From Arenicella xantha (GTDB lineage: Bacteria > Pseudomonadota > Gammaproteobacteria > Arenicellales > Arenicellaceae): 64,000 nucleotides of DNA. The stretch's first letter is position 1; the number at the start of each line of letters is the position of its first letter. The position numbers and the translations under genes were made by a program. Positions 49,191 to 59,549 of this stretch are shown here, in pieces. The stretch is from NCBI RefSeq assembly GCF_003315245.1, contig NZ_QNRT01000001.1, positions 1,323,035 through 1,387,034 on the forward strand. The letters run 5' to 3'. A model generated the notes under the pieces. It was not told the origin of the DNA, did not search any database, and worked only from the letters and a program-made list of their open reading frames with translations.

Positions 49191-51788
49191 ATGCTTAGAA
49201 TTGCCCACTTTGTTGTATTTTTACTCGCTGTTTCAAGTTGCTTCGTGGTGCATGCTGCTGAGTCTGCATACCGGTTAGATAGCGCGGTTGAACCGACCTT
49301 TCAGCAAATCAGTTTGACGTTAGATCCAGATAATCTCGATTTTTCGGGTTCAACCATTATCGATATTAACGTTACCCAGCCCGTGACGCACATTGGGTTT
49401 TATCAGTCTGACTTGAACATTAAGCAAGCGGAGTTAGTGTCCGATGGTGAGTCGTTTGTGCTTACCATTGACCCAGCACAACATGATATTCAGCATGCTA
49501 AGACAGGTTCTGAGATCGCTGCTGGGCACTATCAATTAACGATAGCGTTTGACGGCCAACTTAATACAACATCAGACGGCGCGTATATATCGAAATTTGA
49601 AGGTCGTAATTATATTTCAACGCAATTTGAAGACATGTTGGCGCGTAAAGCGTTCCCCAGCTTTGATGAGCCAAGTAATAAGATACCGTATCAGTTGACC
49701 ATTCGTGCTCCTGAAAAACACGTGGTGTTATCTAATACGCCGGTTCAACAGCGCGCTGTAGAGGCGGGTTGGCAAACCGTGGAATTCAAGCGAACCCAAC
49801 CGATGCCGAGTTACCTAGTCGCGTTTGCAGTGGGCGAGTACGACTCTATTGAGATACAAGGTTTGTCAGTACCAGGGCGTATCTACGCGCCTAAAGGGCA
49901 GGCGCATTTAGCCAGCTTTGCAGCCAAGCATACGCCCGCAATTTTGGACTATCTTGAAGGCTATTTTGCAACGCCCTACCCTTACCAGAAACTTGATTTC
50001 GTGGCGGTTCCGACCTTTACCCATGGCGCGATGGAAAATGTCGGTTTAGTGACGTATCGAACCAGTATTTTACTGCGCGGTGATAAGCCAATACTGACCG
50101 AGCAAGCGACGCCACTAATGGTGGTCGCGCATGAATTGGCACATATGTGGTACGGCAATTTGGTGACGATGGCTTGGTGGGATGACTTATGGTTGAACGA
50201 AGCATTTGCCTCGTTTATGGCCGGTAAGTTGATGGAAGACCTTTACCCTGAGCATAATTATGCAGCACGACTGGTGGCTGAAAACGCGTTTGACCCAGAT
50301 GCTGCTGCCACCACTCGGCCGGTTAAGAAGGAAGTTAAAGTAAACGCCGATGTGATGGAAGGCCTAGGGCTGAATTACAGTAAAGGTGAGGCCACATTAC
50401 AATGGATAGAGTCGCAAATAGGAGCGCCTGCATTTCAGGCCGCAATACGCGAGTACATGAAGGAGTTTGCTTGGCAGAATGCCGAGGCCGATGATTTATG
50501 GCGGGCGTTGGCGGGTCACTCCGAGATCGATATTCCATCTATTATGCGCACCTATTTAGAACAATCCAGCTATCCGTTGATCAGCGTGACCGAAGACGGC
50601 ACTGTGAGTCAGCAACGTTACCGTTTGGCCGGCGCGAAAGTCGCTGAGCAACAATGGGTGGTACCGATAGAGCTGTTGGTTAAACGCAAGGGTAAAATCA
50701 CTAAGGAGTCTATTCTACTAAGCCAACCGTCGGCGCAATTTAAGGCCTTGGCGGACGCGCAATGGGTATTTCCTAATCATCGCGCCAAAGGCTACTACCG
50801 ATGGCAGATATCGGCTGCCCAACGGGCGGCGTTGTTGAGCGACTTGAGCGCGTTGTCTGCACTTGAGAAAAAATCAATGCTCTACAACTTTCAGGCATTG
50901 TTAAAAGCTGGCCACATTGGTGTCAGCGATATGATGACAGTCCTCAACCGGCTGGCCGAAGATGACGATCCAATGGTGGTGCGGGCGGTTGCCTCGACGT
51001 TGGCGGAATACGATTATTTGGTCAATGAACAAAACCAAGCTCTGTTTGGTGAATTTTTAGACGATTCGCTGCAGGCTTGGTTGGAGCAGCTTGGCACGCA
51101 AGATAGCAAAACCGATTCAGATGAGGTAACTCGTTTGCGGCACGCCGTGTTTGGGCTATTGAGTTCTTACACCTCAAACCCAAAGGTGCTTGGCGTTGCT
51201 GAATCGCTTGCCGAGCAGTACTTGGCCGAACCCGATTCCGACCGCCGCCAAATGGCATATCGTGCGATGCGCGCGGTAGCTAAACGTGGCGACAAACAAT
51301 GGCTAGACAAGTTTATTGCGTCGTATACCGCGACCAATGATGCCAACGTTCAGGCGGTTATTGGTTCAGCTATGTTATTTCCAGGTCAAGCTGAGCGGCT
51401 GCGTGTGCTTGATTTTGCAATGAGTGATGCGGTTAATTCTGCGGATACAATTGGCTTAGTGGCAGAGGTGGCCGATGCTAGTGACGACCACGTTCTGATG
51501 TATCAATGGTTGACTGAGAACGTATCAACATTGATTGAAAAACTGCCGGAGTATCACGTATCGCGACTGCCTGAGTATTTATCAAAAAGTTGCTCGCAAA
51601 GTAATATTAAGTTGGCTGACGCGTTTTACCAGAAAGTGGCGGTGGACTACCCGGTAATGGGTCGCAGCTGGCAGATCGCACGGTCTAACTCGGAGCAGTG
51701 TGTGGCACTAAAGAATCGCTATCAGCAGGATTTTACAGACTACCTTTTGACCCGCTCAGCAGATAGCAAAGTGCCAGCCGGCGAGTAA
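49191..51788 (+). CDS. Exported M1 family aminopeptidase
   Basis: 865 residues from the ATG at 49191, where a signal peptide begins (about 1-23, cleavage after VHA). An in-frame extension to 48930 would overlap marR and is rejected. The substrate N-terminus motif GAMEN is at 279-283; the zinc motif HELAH is H314-H318 with third ligand E337 in LWLNEAFASF. N-terminal beta domain and C-terminal helical repeats of the ERAP1-like type follow. Periplasmic or extracellular peptide degradation is likely. ATG is preceded by AAGG at about 11 nt. Confidence 0.93.
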   Translation: MLRIAHFVVFLLAVSSCFVVHAAESAYRLDSAVEPTFQQISLTLDPDNLDFSGSTIIDINVTQPVTHIGFYQSDLNIKQAELVSDGESFVLTIDPAQHDIQHAKTGSEIAAGHYQLTIAFDGQLNTTSDGAYISKFEGRNYISTQFEDMLARKAFPSFDEPSNKIPYQLTIRAPEKHVVLSNTPVQQRAVEAGWQTVEFKRTQPMPSYLVAFAVGEYDSIEIQGLSVPGRIYAPKGQAHLASFAAKHTPAILDYLEGYFATPYPYQKLDFVAVPTFTHGAMENVGLVTYRTSILLRGDKPILTEQATPLMVVAHELAHMWYGNLVTMAWWDDLWLNEAFASFMAGKLMEDLYPEHNYAARLVAENAFDPDAAATTRPVKKEVKVNADVMEGLGLNYSKGEATLQWIESQIGAPAFQAAIREYMKEFAWQNAEADDLWRALAGHSEIDIPSIMRTYLEQSSYPLISVTEDGTVSQQRYRLAGAKVAEQQWVVPIELLVKRKGKITKESILLSQPSAQFKALADAQWVFPNHRAKGYYRWQISAAQRAALLSDLSALSALEKKSMLYNFQALLKAGHIGVSDMMTVLNRLAEDDDPMVVRAVASTLAEYDYLVNEQNQALFGEFLDDSLQAWLEQLGTQDSKTDSDEVTRLRHAVFGLLSSYTSNPKVLGVAESLAEQYLAEPDSDRRQMAYRAMRAVAKRGDKQWLDKFIASYTATNDANVQAVIGSAMLFPGQAERLRVLDFAMSDAVNSADTIGLVAEVADASDDHVLMYQWLTENVSTLIEKLPEYHVSRLPEYLSKSCSQSNIKLADAFYQKVAVDYPVMGRSWQIARSNSEQCVALKNRYQQDFTDYLLTRSADSKVPAGE

Positions 51789-51793
51789 CAGGC

Positions 51794-52108
51794 TTACTCG
51801 TCGTACAATAGTTCACGATAGTCTTCGACGCTACAAACGATATCGAAACTCAATTCGATATCGTTGTCTTGACAGGTTTTTATGTAATGGTTCAGCCGCT
51901 CTTCAAGGTTTTGTGCCATGCGAAACGCACGATAAAATGAATCGCTGCCGGGATTGTGTTTCAACTCTTCGATCATGTCGATGGCTTCACCGTGTAACAA
52001 AAAAAGTGAATCACCTTGAATTACTGAGCCCAGATAATGACTGCTCGGCATGCGGACGACTCCGTTATCGCGGGCGGTCGAGTAGATTTCAATGGTCTCT
52101 TTTTTCAT
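51794..52108 (-). CDS. Hypothetical small cytoplasmic protein
   Basis: 104 acidic residues, no signal or membrane helix. A conserved-looking core is VVRMPSSHYLGSVIQGDSLF near 17-36, followed by two helices rich in E/R/N and a C-terminal EDYRELLYDE. It resembles small families of unknown function encoded beside metabolic genes; I cannot name it confidently. Convergent with the M1 peptidase, 5 bp between stops. Confidence 0.7.
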   Translation of the reverse strand: MKKETIEIYSTARDNGVVRMPSSHYLGSVIQGDSLFLLHGEAIDMIEELKHNPGSDSFYRAFRMAQNLEERLNHYIKTCQDNDIELSFDIVCSVEDYRELLYDE

Positions 52109-52349
52109 TTTTCTGTTGTATCAGTCGGTGTTCAATCAATCAGCTGGAACACGGTAGGGCGTGATACAAATGTAGGCCTGTCGATTAACCTGGTGCAGAC
52201 AGTTTAAGCGCTGTTGACTCTTTTGACCAGCACCAGCCTGATCGCGGATGATGGCAAATACACAAGTGCACGGATCGTAACGATAATTCAAAACGACGCG
52301 ACACCGAGTGCGTGAAGTGGCCTGTGTTTGCTAGTCAAAGGGGCTTGCC

Positions 52350-52994
52350 TTACTGGCCCAGTGCTTGCAATAACCAAGCATTTTCGCTGACCTGAACGCG
52401 CTTATTAAATAGTGCGCTTGCATCACAGTGTTCGAGTAACTCAAGTGTGTAGTGCTCGGCATAATGTTGCATGATTTCGTCTTCAACAAGAGAGAATGGC
52501 GGGCCATTCATAGCGGTTTGATCGTACGCAAAAACGATTAGTAGCTGAGGTGCGGCGGACGATATTTGCACTAGTTGGGCGGTGTATTGTTTGCGCATGT
52601 CTAGGGGTAGCGCGACCAGTGCGGCACGGTCGTAAACAGCATCAACATGACCCAGCATATTTTTTTGCAGGGCGAAGAAGTCGCCAACATAAATATCCAG
52701 TTTGGCTACTTGATATAAGCTTAGGTCAGCATGTTGCGTAATAGTTGGTTTAATGTCTAGTTCTAAAAATAGCTCGTCGACCGCAATCGCACTAAACTCG
52801 ATGCCGACTACATGAAATCCAAGCGACAAAAGGTAGGCGATATCTTGAGTCTTGCCGCACAGCGGTAGAAAGATTCGATCTCCGGTCGTCAGATTTAAAC
52901 GTTCTAACTGCCGGACTAGCAGAGTGTTGGGCTTACCTTCGTGAAACCCAATGTTGCGATCTTGCCAGCGTTGATGCCAAAACTGTTCTTCCAT
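52350..52994 (-). CDS. tpm: Thiopurine S-methyltransferase
   Basis: 214 residues. SAM-dependent methyltransferase of the TPMT family, known for tellurite/selenite methylation and detoxification in bacteria. N-terminal signature FWHQRWQDRNIGFHEGKPN near 5-23, SAM motif IFLPLCGKTQDIAYLLSLG near 40-58, GIEFSAIAVDELF near 63, and DAVYDRAALVALP near 115. GGAGA ribosome site precedes the ATG. Confidence 0.93.
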   Translation of the reverse strand: MEEQFWHQRWQDRNIGFHEGKPNTLLVRQLERLNLTTGDRIFLPLCGKTQDIAYLLSLGFHVVGIEFSAIAVDELFLELDIKPTITQHADLSLYQVAKLDIYVGDFFALQKNMLGHVDAVYDRAALVALPLDMRKQYTAQLVQISSAAPQLLIVFAYDQTAMNGPPFSLVEDEIMQHYAEHYTLELLEHCDASALFNKRVQVSENAWLLQALGQ

Positions 52995-53094
52995 AGCCGT
53001 TCTCCTATAAGAATATCGCGGTCTAAAATCACAATACTAGTAAAAAATAGTGATCTACGGCGCTATTGTATTATTCGTGTCTAGTTAAGCTACT

Positions 53095-53118
53095 GCCATC
53101 ACCATTACCGGTGATGGC
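53095..53118. other. Perfect hairpin between tpm and pilU
   Basis: GCCATCACC/GGTGATGGC, 9-bp perfect stem with 6-nt loop, 65 bp downstream of pilU on the minus strand. No T run on either side, so it is not a canonical terminator. Confidence 0.5.
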
Positions 53119-53182
53119 CTATGCGCTGCGCTGGCGAACTCGTCCATGAAGTTCGCTCGGTTTAAGGCGCTAGCAACGATGT

Positions 53183-54358
53183 CTAACCGGCACGCTCAAA
53201 CATTTCGCCGTTGTTATCTTGAAAGCGAGTATTGTCGTCTTCATCCTCGTCATCGTCGTCCGGCTCTTCTACTTGTAGAGTAAAGTCTGTTTTAGCTTCG
53301 AAGCCATTTGAGTTCTTGATTTTCAAGCGCAAATTATTCGGTGAATCGGCATTCTTAATGGTTTCTTCCTCGGTAATTTTGCCAGCTTTATATAAGCCAA
53401 GAAGGGCATCATCAAAGGTTTGCATACCGTATTGTGCCGAGCTTTCCATCGCCTCTTTCAACTCTTCGATATTCCCGTCGCGAATCAAATCTTTGACACG
53501 TGGTGAGCCGGTAAGAATCTCAATTGCGGCAGCACGTTTGCCATCGACTGTTGGGATCAGGCGTTGCGAAATAATGCCGCGCATGTTCAGCGACATATCC
53601 AGTAGTAGCTGCTTGTGCCGATCTTCGGGGAAAAAGTTGATAATTCGATCAAGTGCTTGGTTAGCGTTATTGGCGTGTAAGGTCGACAGACATAAGTGCC
53701 CAGTCTCAGCGAATGCCAAGGCATGTTCCATGGTTTCGCGGTTGCGAATCTCACCAATTAGGATAACGTCAGGCGCTTGTCGCAAGGTGTTTTCTAGGGC
53801 GTCTTCGTAGCACAATGTATCAACACCAACTTCGCGTTGGTTAACAATGCTCTTCTTATGCGGATGCACAAATTCAATTGGGTCTTCAATCGTGATGATG
53901 TGACCCGCATGGTTCATATTGCGGTGATCAATGAGTGATGCGAGTGATGTCGATTTACCCGAGCCTGTACCACCGACAAATAAGATGAGTCCGCGCTTGG
54001 ACATAATCAGTTCGGTTAATGAGTCCGGTAAACCTAGGTCCTTAAAATTCGGGATATCGGTTTTGATGACGCGGATGACGATTGCATAGTCACTGCGCTG
54101 TTTGAATACATTTACCCGAAATCGGCCGATCTCAGGTTTGTCTATCGCCAGATTCATCTCCGGCTTTTTTTCAAAGTCAGCAGCTTGATCGCTGGCCATG
54201 ATTTCCAGTGCAATCCGTCTAACGTCAGTGGCGGTAAGCGCGTTTTTGCCGACTCGTAACAAGCGACCTTGTACTTTCATGCTTGGCGGTGCCCCGACAG
54301 ACAAATATAAATCGGAACCGTCTTTTTCAACAATCAGTTTGAGTAATGCATCAAGCAT
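53183..54358 (-). CDS. pilU: Type IV pilus retraction ATPase PilU
   Basis: Hexameric ATPase of the PilT family, accessory to PilT in pilus retraction. N-terminal domain 1-100 begins with LVEKDGSDLYLSVG-like IVEKDGSDLYLSVGAPP. Walker A GGTGSGKSTS near 129-138, ASP box ITIEDPIEFVH near 153, Walker B VILIGEIRNRETMEHA near 193, HIS box CLSTLHANNANQALDR near 214. The C-terminal tail is long and acidic (EEPDDDDEDEDD). That tail and the PilU-like length distinguish it from PilT (about 345). No pilT is adjacent. Confidence 0.92.
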   Translation of the reverse strand: MLDALLKLIVEKDGSDLYLSVGAPPSMKVQGRLLRVGKNALTATDVRRIALEIMASDQAADFEKKPEMNLAIDKPEIGRFRVNVFKQRSDYAIVIRVIKTDIPNFKDLGLPDSLTELIMSKRGLILFVGGTGSGKSTSLASLIDHRNMNHAGHIITIEDPIEFVHPHKKSIVNQREVGVDTLCYEDALENTLRQAPDVILIGEIRNRETMEHALAFAETGHLCLSTLHANNANQALDRIINFFPEDRHKQLLLDMSLNMRGIISQRLIPTVDGKRAAAIEILTGSPRVKDLIRDGNIEELKEAMESSAQYGMQTFDDALLGLYKAGKITEEETIKNADSPNNLRLKIKNSNGFEAKTDFTLQVEEPDDDDEDEDDNTRFQDNNGEMFERAG

Positions 54359-54527
54359 TGTAACTTACCCCCTACAGTAAATTTTATGATGGTGAGCGTG
54401 AACCTGCTCACACGAAATGAAATGATATCGTACACCAAGAATTTTTGAGACCCTTATTGGACGAATTGACAGTTAATTACATGCCGTGAGTACGTCGCGG
54501 TAATTAAGCTGGGTTTGTCTTGTTGCA

Positions 54528-56252
54528 CTAGCTCTCCTGCAAAAAGGCAAAATTTGCGCGTAGCACTTTTGCTAAATTAGGTTGTCGAATATTTTGCGGG
54601 CGCTTAAGTAGTTGTTGCAACGAACGTTGGAACGCCGCTTGATGCGCATCGTCTAGGCGCTTCTGTTGTGCCGCAAGGAACTCGACTCCCTTGATGTACT
54701 GCCGATTTTTATCGCCCTCAATCAGTCGCTGAGCTAACTGAAAAATTAATTGCATTGCCGGCTGCCCACGTTGATTCGTGGCTGAAATTATGGCGAGCAA
54801 GGTGGCGTTGCTAAATGGCATTCTGCGCGCGAGCTTAATGGCGTCATCACTGCGCTGATTTAGCAAGTAGATATGCACCAAGGTTTCTGCACGTTGGCGA
54901 TTTCTGTGGCTTGTATCGTGGTCTCGAATACGCCGCCGCAAATAGGCAATGCCATTGTCCAGAACGCTGCTTTCAGCATCTAGGTGCGTCGCGGTGGTGA
55001 TAGCGCCTTGCAATATCTCGGCGTCTTCTTGTTCCTCGAATCTTGCCCATTGAGCATCAAGTGCTTGTTGGTAGTTTTGCTCTGCTAGCCATAACTCAAT
55101 CTGCGCGCTTTCTATTTCATACAATTCGCGAGAACTGGGTTCGTCGAAATGGCCTGCAACATGCAGCCAATCTCGAGCCTCGCTGATGCGACCGGCATTA
55201 ATCGCGCGATGCACCAACTCGAGTGAACGGTCTACGCTAACCGCGCCGCGGCCTAGAATCTCTAGCTCTTTATCGACATTGTGCTCGGCGCGCGCGCGGT
55301 TGAGGAGAATCTGTTCGAGCTTGCGATAGTACGAATAGGCGTCGCTGTAACGTTGGTTGCTCGGTGTTAGCGCATTCCACGCTGCTTCAATTTTGGTGTG
55401 TATGCGCGCAAACGAATCAGTTGGCAAGCTGTTGGCTACGCTGTCTGGCAAGTCGAGCGATTCAAAGGCATGGTCGGCGGACAAAATAATAGTGGTGATG
55501 CTCTCTTCTTTCGCGTTTTCTGACCATTGCTCTGATTCAATCATGGCTTTAAACCAAGCGCGCAAAAGCGCTTCAACGGAAGCGCGATATCCGCCCGAGT
55601 CATCGATTGTTTTTAGGGTTTTGTCGAGCCGCGTTAAGGCGTACATTAGCAGTTTTTCAATCGCTTCTGGGGCGAGTAGCAACAATGGCTCGCTGATTGT
55701 TAACAGGATTGCTTCGGCCTGTTCAAAGTAATTGGCGATCTCGCGATGACGCCATAATCCAGCCGACTTGTATGGCAGGGCCTTGGTTATTTGTTTGCGT
55801 ATATCTGCGGTGCTAAATGATCCGCTTGCGATGGATGCTTTCAATTCCCATTTTTGCATTGCATCGGAGTTGCTCAGTAGCAAGTCATGCAGTTCTTTCA
55901 CCAATTGTGGTTTAGTCAGTGTACTTAAGTAACTGAATACCCGATGTTCGGTGCTTGCCTCACCTAGCTCTTGGTTGGTTTGCGTTTGATAGTAGTAGCT
56001 TAGTGCGACTGCGACGCAGTGCTTACAAAATTCAAAGCCGTCTGAGGCTGGGCAATTACAGCTTCCTTCAAAGATCCGCGCGGTGTGATGCAATGCAACT
56101 TGATAGGCGCGCGAGCCGGCAACTTCGGCGCTGATACGACTGCCATCAATGGTAATGGTGCCGACACGACCTTCGTTGTAGTAATCAAGGCCGCGTTGAT
56201 ACGCATCTGCGCCGGCTAATGTTTTAAAGGTGTCCTCCGATAAAACCTTCAT
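54528..56252 (-). CDS. SWIM zinc finger protein
   Basis: 574 residues. SWIM motif near the N terminus: C65-x-C67-x8-C76-x-H78 (GSCNCPASDGFEFCKHC). The rest is helical with repeated tetratricopeptide-like helices (about 90-560), rich in A/L/E/Q. SWIM proteins bind DNA or proteins; function here is unknown. It starts 3 bp after the pyrF stop (TAAATAATG), so is translated from the pyrF message. Confidence 0.82.
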   Translation of the reverse strand: MKVLSEDTFKTLAGADAYQRGLDYYNEGRVGTITIDGSRISAEVAGSRAYQVALHHTARIFEGSCNCPASDGFEFCKHCVAVALSYYYQTQTNQELGEASTEHRVFSYLSTLTKPQLVKELHDLLLSNSDAMQKWELKASIASGSFSTADIRKQITKALPYKSAGLWRHREIANYFEQAEAILLTISEPLLLLAPEAIEKLLMYALTRLDKTLKTIDDSGGYRASVEALLRAWFKAMIESEQWSENAKEESITTIILSADHAFESLDLPDSVANSLPTDSFARIHTKIEAAWNALTPSNQRYSDAYSYYRKLEQILLNRARAEHNVDKELEILGRGAVSVDRSLELVHRAINAGRISEARDWLHVAGHFDEPSSRELYEIESAQIELWLAEQNYQQALDAQWARFEEQEDAEILQGAITTATHLDAESSVLDNGIAYLRRRIRDHDTSHRNRQRAETLVHIYLLNQRSDDAIKLARRMPFSNATLLAIISATNQRGQPAMQLIFQLAQRLIEGDKNRQYIKGVEFLAAQQKRLDDAHQAAFQRSLQQLLKRPQNIRQPNLAKVLRANFAFLQES

Positions 56253-56255
56253 TAT

Positions 56256-57071
56256 TTAGCGTCGATATTGATTTATTAAATCCCGAGTTTCTATCGCCAC
56301 TTCGCGAGCCTTATCCATAAAATCGTAGCCGTTGCCAGCGTAAATAACGCCGCGTGAGCTGTTGATCATGAGTCCTTTACCGTCGCGGCGTTGACCTGCC
56401 TCGACCAGTGCTTTTACGTCGCCGCCTTGAGCGCCAACGCCAGGCACTAAGAATGGCATATCACCGGTAATTTCCCGCAAACGAGCCATTTGCTCTGGCC
56501 ATGTAGCGCCAACCACAAGGCTGCAATTGTTATTAGTGTTCCACTCATTGGTGATCATTCCAGCCAGCTTTTCATATAAGGGTAAGCCGCCCACATCGAG
56601 ATCTTGCAAATCGCCGGCACCAGGGTTTGAGGTGCGACAAAGTAATATCGTGCCTTTATCGGCACGGTCTAAGAATGGTTGAGCCGAGTCGCGCCCCATA
56701 TACGGATTGACTGTGACAGCGTGTGCTTGATAGCGGTCAAATGCTTCGGCTGCATACATCTCCGCGGTGCTGCCGATGTCGCCGCGTTTGGAATCAAGGA
56801 TGACCGGAATATGTGGGTAGTTATAGCGAATGTAGTCGATTGTCTTCTGTAACTGGTCTTCGGCTGTTAAACCGGCGAAATACGCAATTTGCGGCTTATA
56901 GGCGCACACCAGATCATGCGTTGCATCTACGATCGCGCGGCAAAATTGATAAATCGGTTCTGAGTGTTCCTGTAGATGCGCCGGAATTCGTTTCAGAGTT
57001 GGGTCGAGACCAACACACAATAGTGAGTTAGTTTGTTCCCAGCGAGCTTCTAATTTTTCGATAAATGTCAT
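56256..57071 (-). CDS. pyrF: Orotidine 5'-phosphate decarboxylase (type 2)
   Basis: 271 residues. Final step of UMP synthesis. The long type-2 form shows [16 protein letters not shown] near 15-30, [17 protein letters not shown] near 90-106 with the catalytic Lys/Asp cluster, VNPYMGRDS near 121, [10 protein letters not shown] near 147, and [10 protein letters not shown] near 214. Enteric PyrF is the shorter type 1 (about 245), so this is the less common type in Gammaproteobacteria. Directly followed by the SWIM gene. Confidence 0.93.
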   Translation of the reverse strand: MTFIEKLEARWEQTNSLLCVGLDPTLKRIPAHLQEHSEPIYQFCRAIVDATHDLVCAYKPQIAYFAGLTAEDQLQKTIDYIRYNYPHIPVILDSKRGDIGSTAEMYAAEAFDRYQAHAVTVNPYMGRDSAQPFLDRADKGTILLCRTSNPGAGDLQDLDVGGLPLYEKLAGMITNEWNTNNNCSLVVGATWPEQMARLREITGDMPFLVPGVGAQGGDVKALVEAGQRRDGKGLMINSSRGVIYAGNGYDFMDKAREVAIETRDLINQYRR

Positions 57072-57303
57072 GGTTGTTGAGTTTAATCGAATTTGCGCTT
57101 AGGCACGACAAGCAAGCCTGAGTTCTGCCAATATTTTCGCGGTTTCGCTATTAGGCTAGTCATTCTGATTTCTCGATCTATAATCTAGAAGTTATTTAAG
57201 TGGCTGATTATATGAGGAAAATAAAAAACATATAGTTAATCTATAGGCATGAAAGCCGTGGTGAGTATTACGCTCTAAAGTGGTCTCTCAACCGGAGAAT
57301 ACT

Positions 57304-58227
57304 ATGCCACATAATTATACTAATCCTCGAATCGATCGCCCCAACCAACAAGCAAATGCTTATCAAGGCCGAATTCGACTTTCGTTAAGTAAAACTATTT
57401 GGGTCAGTGCTATGGCTTTAGCTGGCTCAATTGGTAGTTTGCTAACCTTTAGTTGGGGCGCGTTCGCGCTTTTTATTATTTCTACCTGGGTTACATTGTG
57501 CATCGGTCATTCGCTTGGTAGGCATCGCCGCTTTATTCATCGGAGTTTTAGTTGCCCACGTTGGTTGGAGTTGTTGTTGATCCATTTTGGCACTCTCGTT
57601 GGCATTGCTGGTCCGTTGGGAATGCTGCACACGCATGATGTGCGAGACTGGGCACAACGGCAGGCACGTTGTCACCCTATGTTTTCGCAAAACTCGGTTT
57701 GGTATCGCGATCTATGTTGGCAAGTATTTTGCACCATTGATCTCGACGCTCCACCACGCCTTGAGCCAGAAGCCGAAATCGCTAACGATAACGTCATTAA
57801 ATGGATGGAAAAAACTTGGATGCTGCAACAATTACCGTGGGCGGTGTTGTTTTACGCGATAGGCGGCTGGGGTTGGGTTTGTTGGGGAATTTGTTCACGT
57901 GTCAGCGTAAGTTTAATCGGGCATTGGTTAATTGGATTCTTTGCTCATAATGAAGACTTTAATTCACATAAACTGCGTGATTGGCATATCCGAGACGTTG
58001 CGGTTCAGGGGCATAATGTTTCTTGGACCTCGTTGTTGGCGATGGGCGAAAACTGGCACAACAACCATCATGCCTTCCCCTACTCTGCGCAAATGGGCTT
58101 GGAGCCAGGTCAATGGGACCCAGGTTGGTGGGTACTCAACGGTTTGGCGCGACTAGGTCTTGCCTATGATTTGGTTTTACCCGAGCGCACAGTGCTTCGC
58201 AAGGAGCTAATACGGTTGTCGCATTGA
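57304..58227 (+). CDS. Membrane fatty acid desaturase
   Basis: 307 residues from ATG 57304, which has CCGGAG 7 nt upstream; an in-frame GTG at 57280 is less likely. Histidine boxes: HSLGRHRRFIHR (H69, H74, H79), HTHDVRDW (H109, H111), and WHNNHHAFP (HxxHH type). Diiron membrane desaturase acting on acyl-CoA or acyl lipids. About four membrane helices. It is in the widespread proteobacterial acyl-CoA desaturase group. Convergent with the CPBP gene, 5 bp apart. Confidence 0.87.
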   Translation: MPHNYTNPRIDRPNQQANAYQGRIRLSLSKTIWVSAMALAGSIGSLLTFSWGAFALFIISTWVTLCIGHSLGRHRRFIHRSFSCPRWLELLLIHFGTLVGIAGPLGMLHTHDVRDWAQRQARCHPMFSQNSVWYRDLCWQVFCTIDLDAPPRLEPEAEIANDNVIKWMEKTWMLQQLPWAVLFYAIGGWGWVCWGICSRVSVSLIGHWLIGFFAHNEDFNSHKLRDWHIRDVAVQGHNVSWTSLLAMGENWHNNHHAFPYSAQMGLEPGQWDPGWWVLNGLARLGLAYDLVLPERTVLRKELIRLSH

Positions 58228-58232
58228 TGCGC

Positions 58233-59111
58233 TCAATCGGCTGCACGCCATGTGTGTATTGGTGGTATTCGTTTCACAATGCGTAGCGCCCAAACACACG
58301 CCAGCGCCGTGTAGATTAGACCCAGCCACCACTCGTCTTTGAGGTCTTGTAAGGTCCACATGGTGTCTGGGCCATCGACTATTAGGTACGCTAACTCGAT
58401 CAGCCAGACTGCTAGGTTATTTAAAGCATGACAAAGGATGGGAAGCCACAAACTACCGGTGCGTATCGCCAGATAGCTCATGGCAAGTCCGAACGCGAAG
58501 GCACCGAGTGGATCGGTATGAACAGCGGCAAAAATCGCCGACGACAGCATTACGGCGATGTGTGTGCTGAATTTTGTGCTCCAACGTTGGAGCAACACGC
58601 CGCGAAATACCAACTCCTCGAAAACTGGCGCTAAGATTACTAAGCTGCAGAAACCCAATAAATTGGCTAATGCTGGATACCCTGCGCCATCCCAATAGAT
58701 CAGGCCTGGCAAGTCAATTAACCATGCTTGCACAAAATTTGGCGCTACATAGGCAAGCGGCCAAAATACCCAATAGATCGCCGCGCTAGAAAACACGAAT
58801 ATAAATAAGGTTAACTCTAAACTCGGCAAAATTGCAGAGCGACGTATGGGACTGAAGAAGGGTTGCCAGGATGTTCGCGTAATGAGCATGCCAGCGACTA
58901 AGGTAAGCCCGAACAGACCATAAAAATAGTAGTAATACACCACGTCAAACCAATAATAGGATTCAAGCACTGGCCATTTTAGCAACAAGTAAAAATACAG
59001 AGCGGTTAAGCCGGGAACCCAATATGGTAGGAATAACCATACAAATACAAGGTATCGACCATGAATCGGAAATATTGAAGCGCTAGATTCGGTCTTTTCA
59101 GCGTGGGCCAT
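58233..59111 (-). CDS. CPBP family intramembrane glutamic endopeptidase
   Basis: 292 residues with about eight membrane helices. Abi/CAAX-like motif EELVFRG (E165, E166, R170) and histidines H198 (AVHTDPLG) and H228 (LPILCHALNN). Rce1-like intramembrane protease; substrate unknown. Begins 6 bp after the Lrp gene on the same strand, so probably cotranscribed. Confidence 0.88.
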   Translation of the reverse strand: MAHAEKTESSASIFPIHGRYLVFVWLFLPYWVPGLTALYFYLLLKWPVLESYYWFDVVYYYYFYGLFGLTLVAGMLITRTSWQPFFSPIRRSAILPSLELTLFIFVFSSAAIYWVFWPLAYVAPNFVQAWLIDLPGLIYWDGAGYPALANLLGFCSLVILAPVFEELVFRGVLLQRWSTKFSTHIAVMLSSAIFAAVHTDPLGAFAFGLAMSYLAIRTGSLWLPILCHALNNLAVWLIELAYLIVDGPDTMWTLQDLKDEWWLGLIYTALACVWALRIVKRIPPIHTWRAAD

Positions 59112-59117
59112 TGGTTA

Positions 59118-59549
59118 CTAACGCGCGAATTTGGTCGACAAAATGATCGACGAAGTGGTTTTCATAATGCCATCGGTGTTGCCAATTTGATCCAGTACTT
59201 CGTCCAAATGTTGAGTCGACTCAGCGCTCACCATGGCGAGCATTTCGTAGCTACCATTAACCGCGTGCAAGGCGCGAACCGCTGGAATCACGCGTAGTGC
59301 TTTGACAATTTTTGCCGCTGATTTTGGATTGGAGCTAATCATTACGTGGGCCTGGATCTGTCCGCGTTCGTAATCTTCACTGAATTGAACGGTGTACCCA
59401 CTGATAATGCCACGTTTTTCCAATCGTTCAATGCGATTAGTGATGGTGGTGCGAGACATGCCGAGTTTTCGCGCCAGGTTAGCGGTGCTCTCGCGTGAAT
59501 TAGTGCTCAACAGAGCGATTAACTCTTTGTCTTTGCCGTCTATGATCAT
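59118..59549 (-). CDS. Lrp/AsnC family transcriptional regulator
   Basis: 143 residues. N-terminal HTH (NLARKLGMSRTTITNRIERLEK near 24-45, then GIISGYTV) and C-terminal RAM ligand domain (about 70-140). Divergent from the lysine-catabolism operon at 59678, with a 128-bp AT-rich spacer; a lysine or aminoadipate responsive regulator is plausible (inference). Confidence 0.9.
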   Translation of the reverse strand: MIIDGKDKELIALLSTNSRESTANLARKLGMSRTTITNRIERLEKRGIISGYTVQFSEDYERGQIQAHVMISSNPKSAAKIVKALRVIPAVRALHAVNGSYEMLAMVSAESTQHLDEVLDQIGNTDGIMKTTSSIILSTKFAR

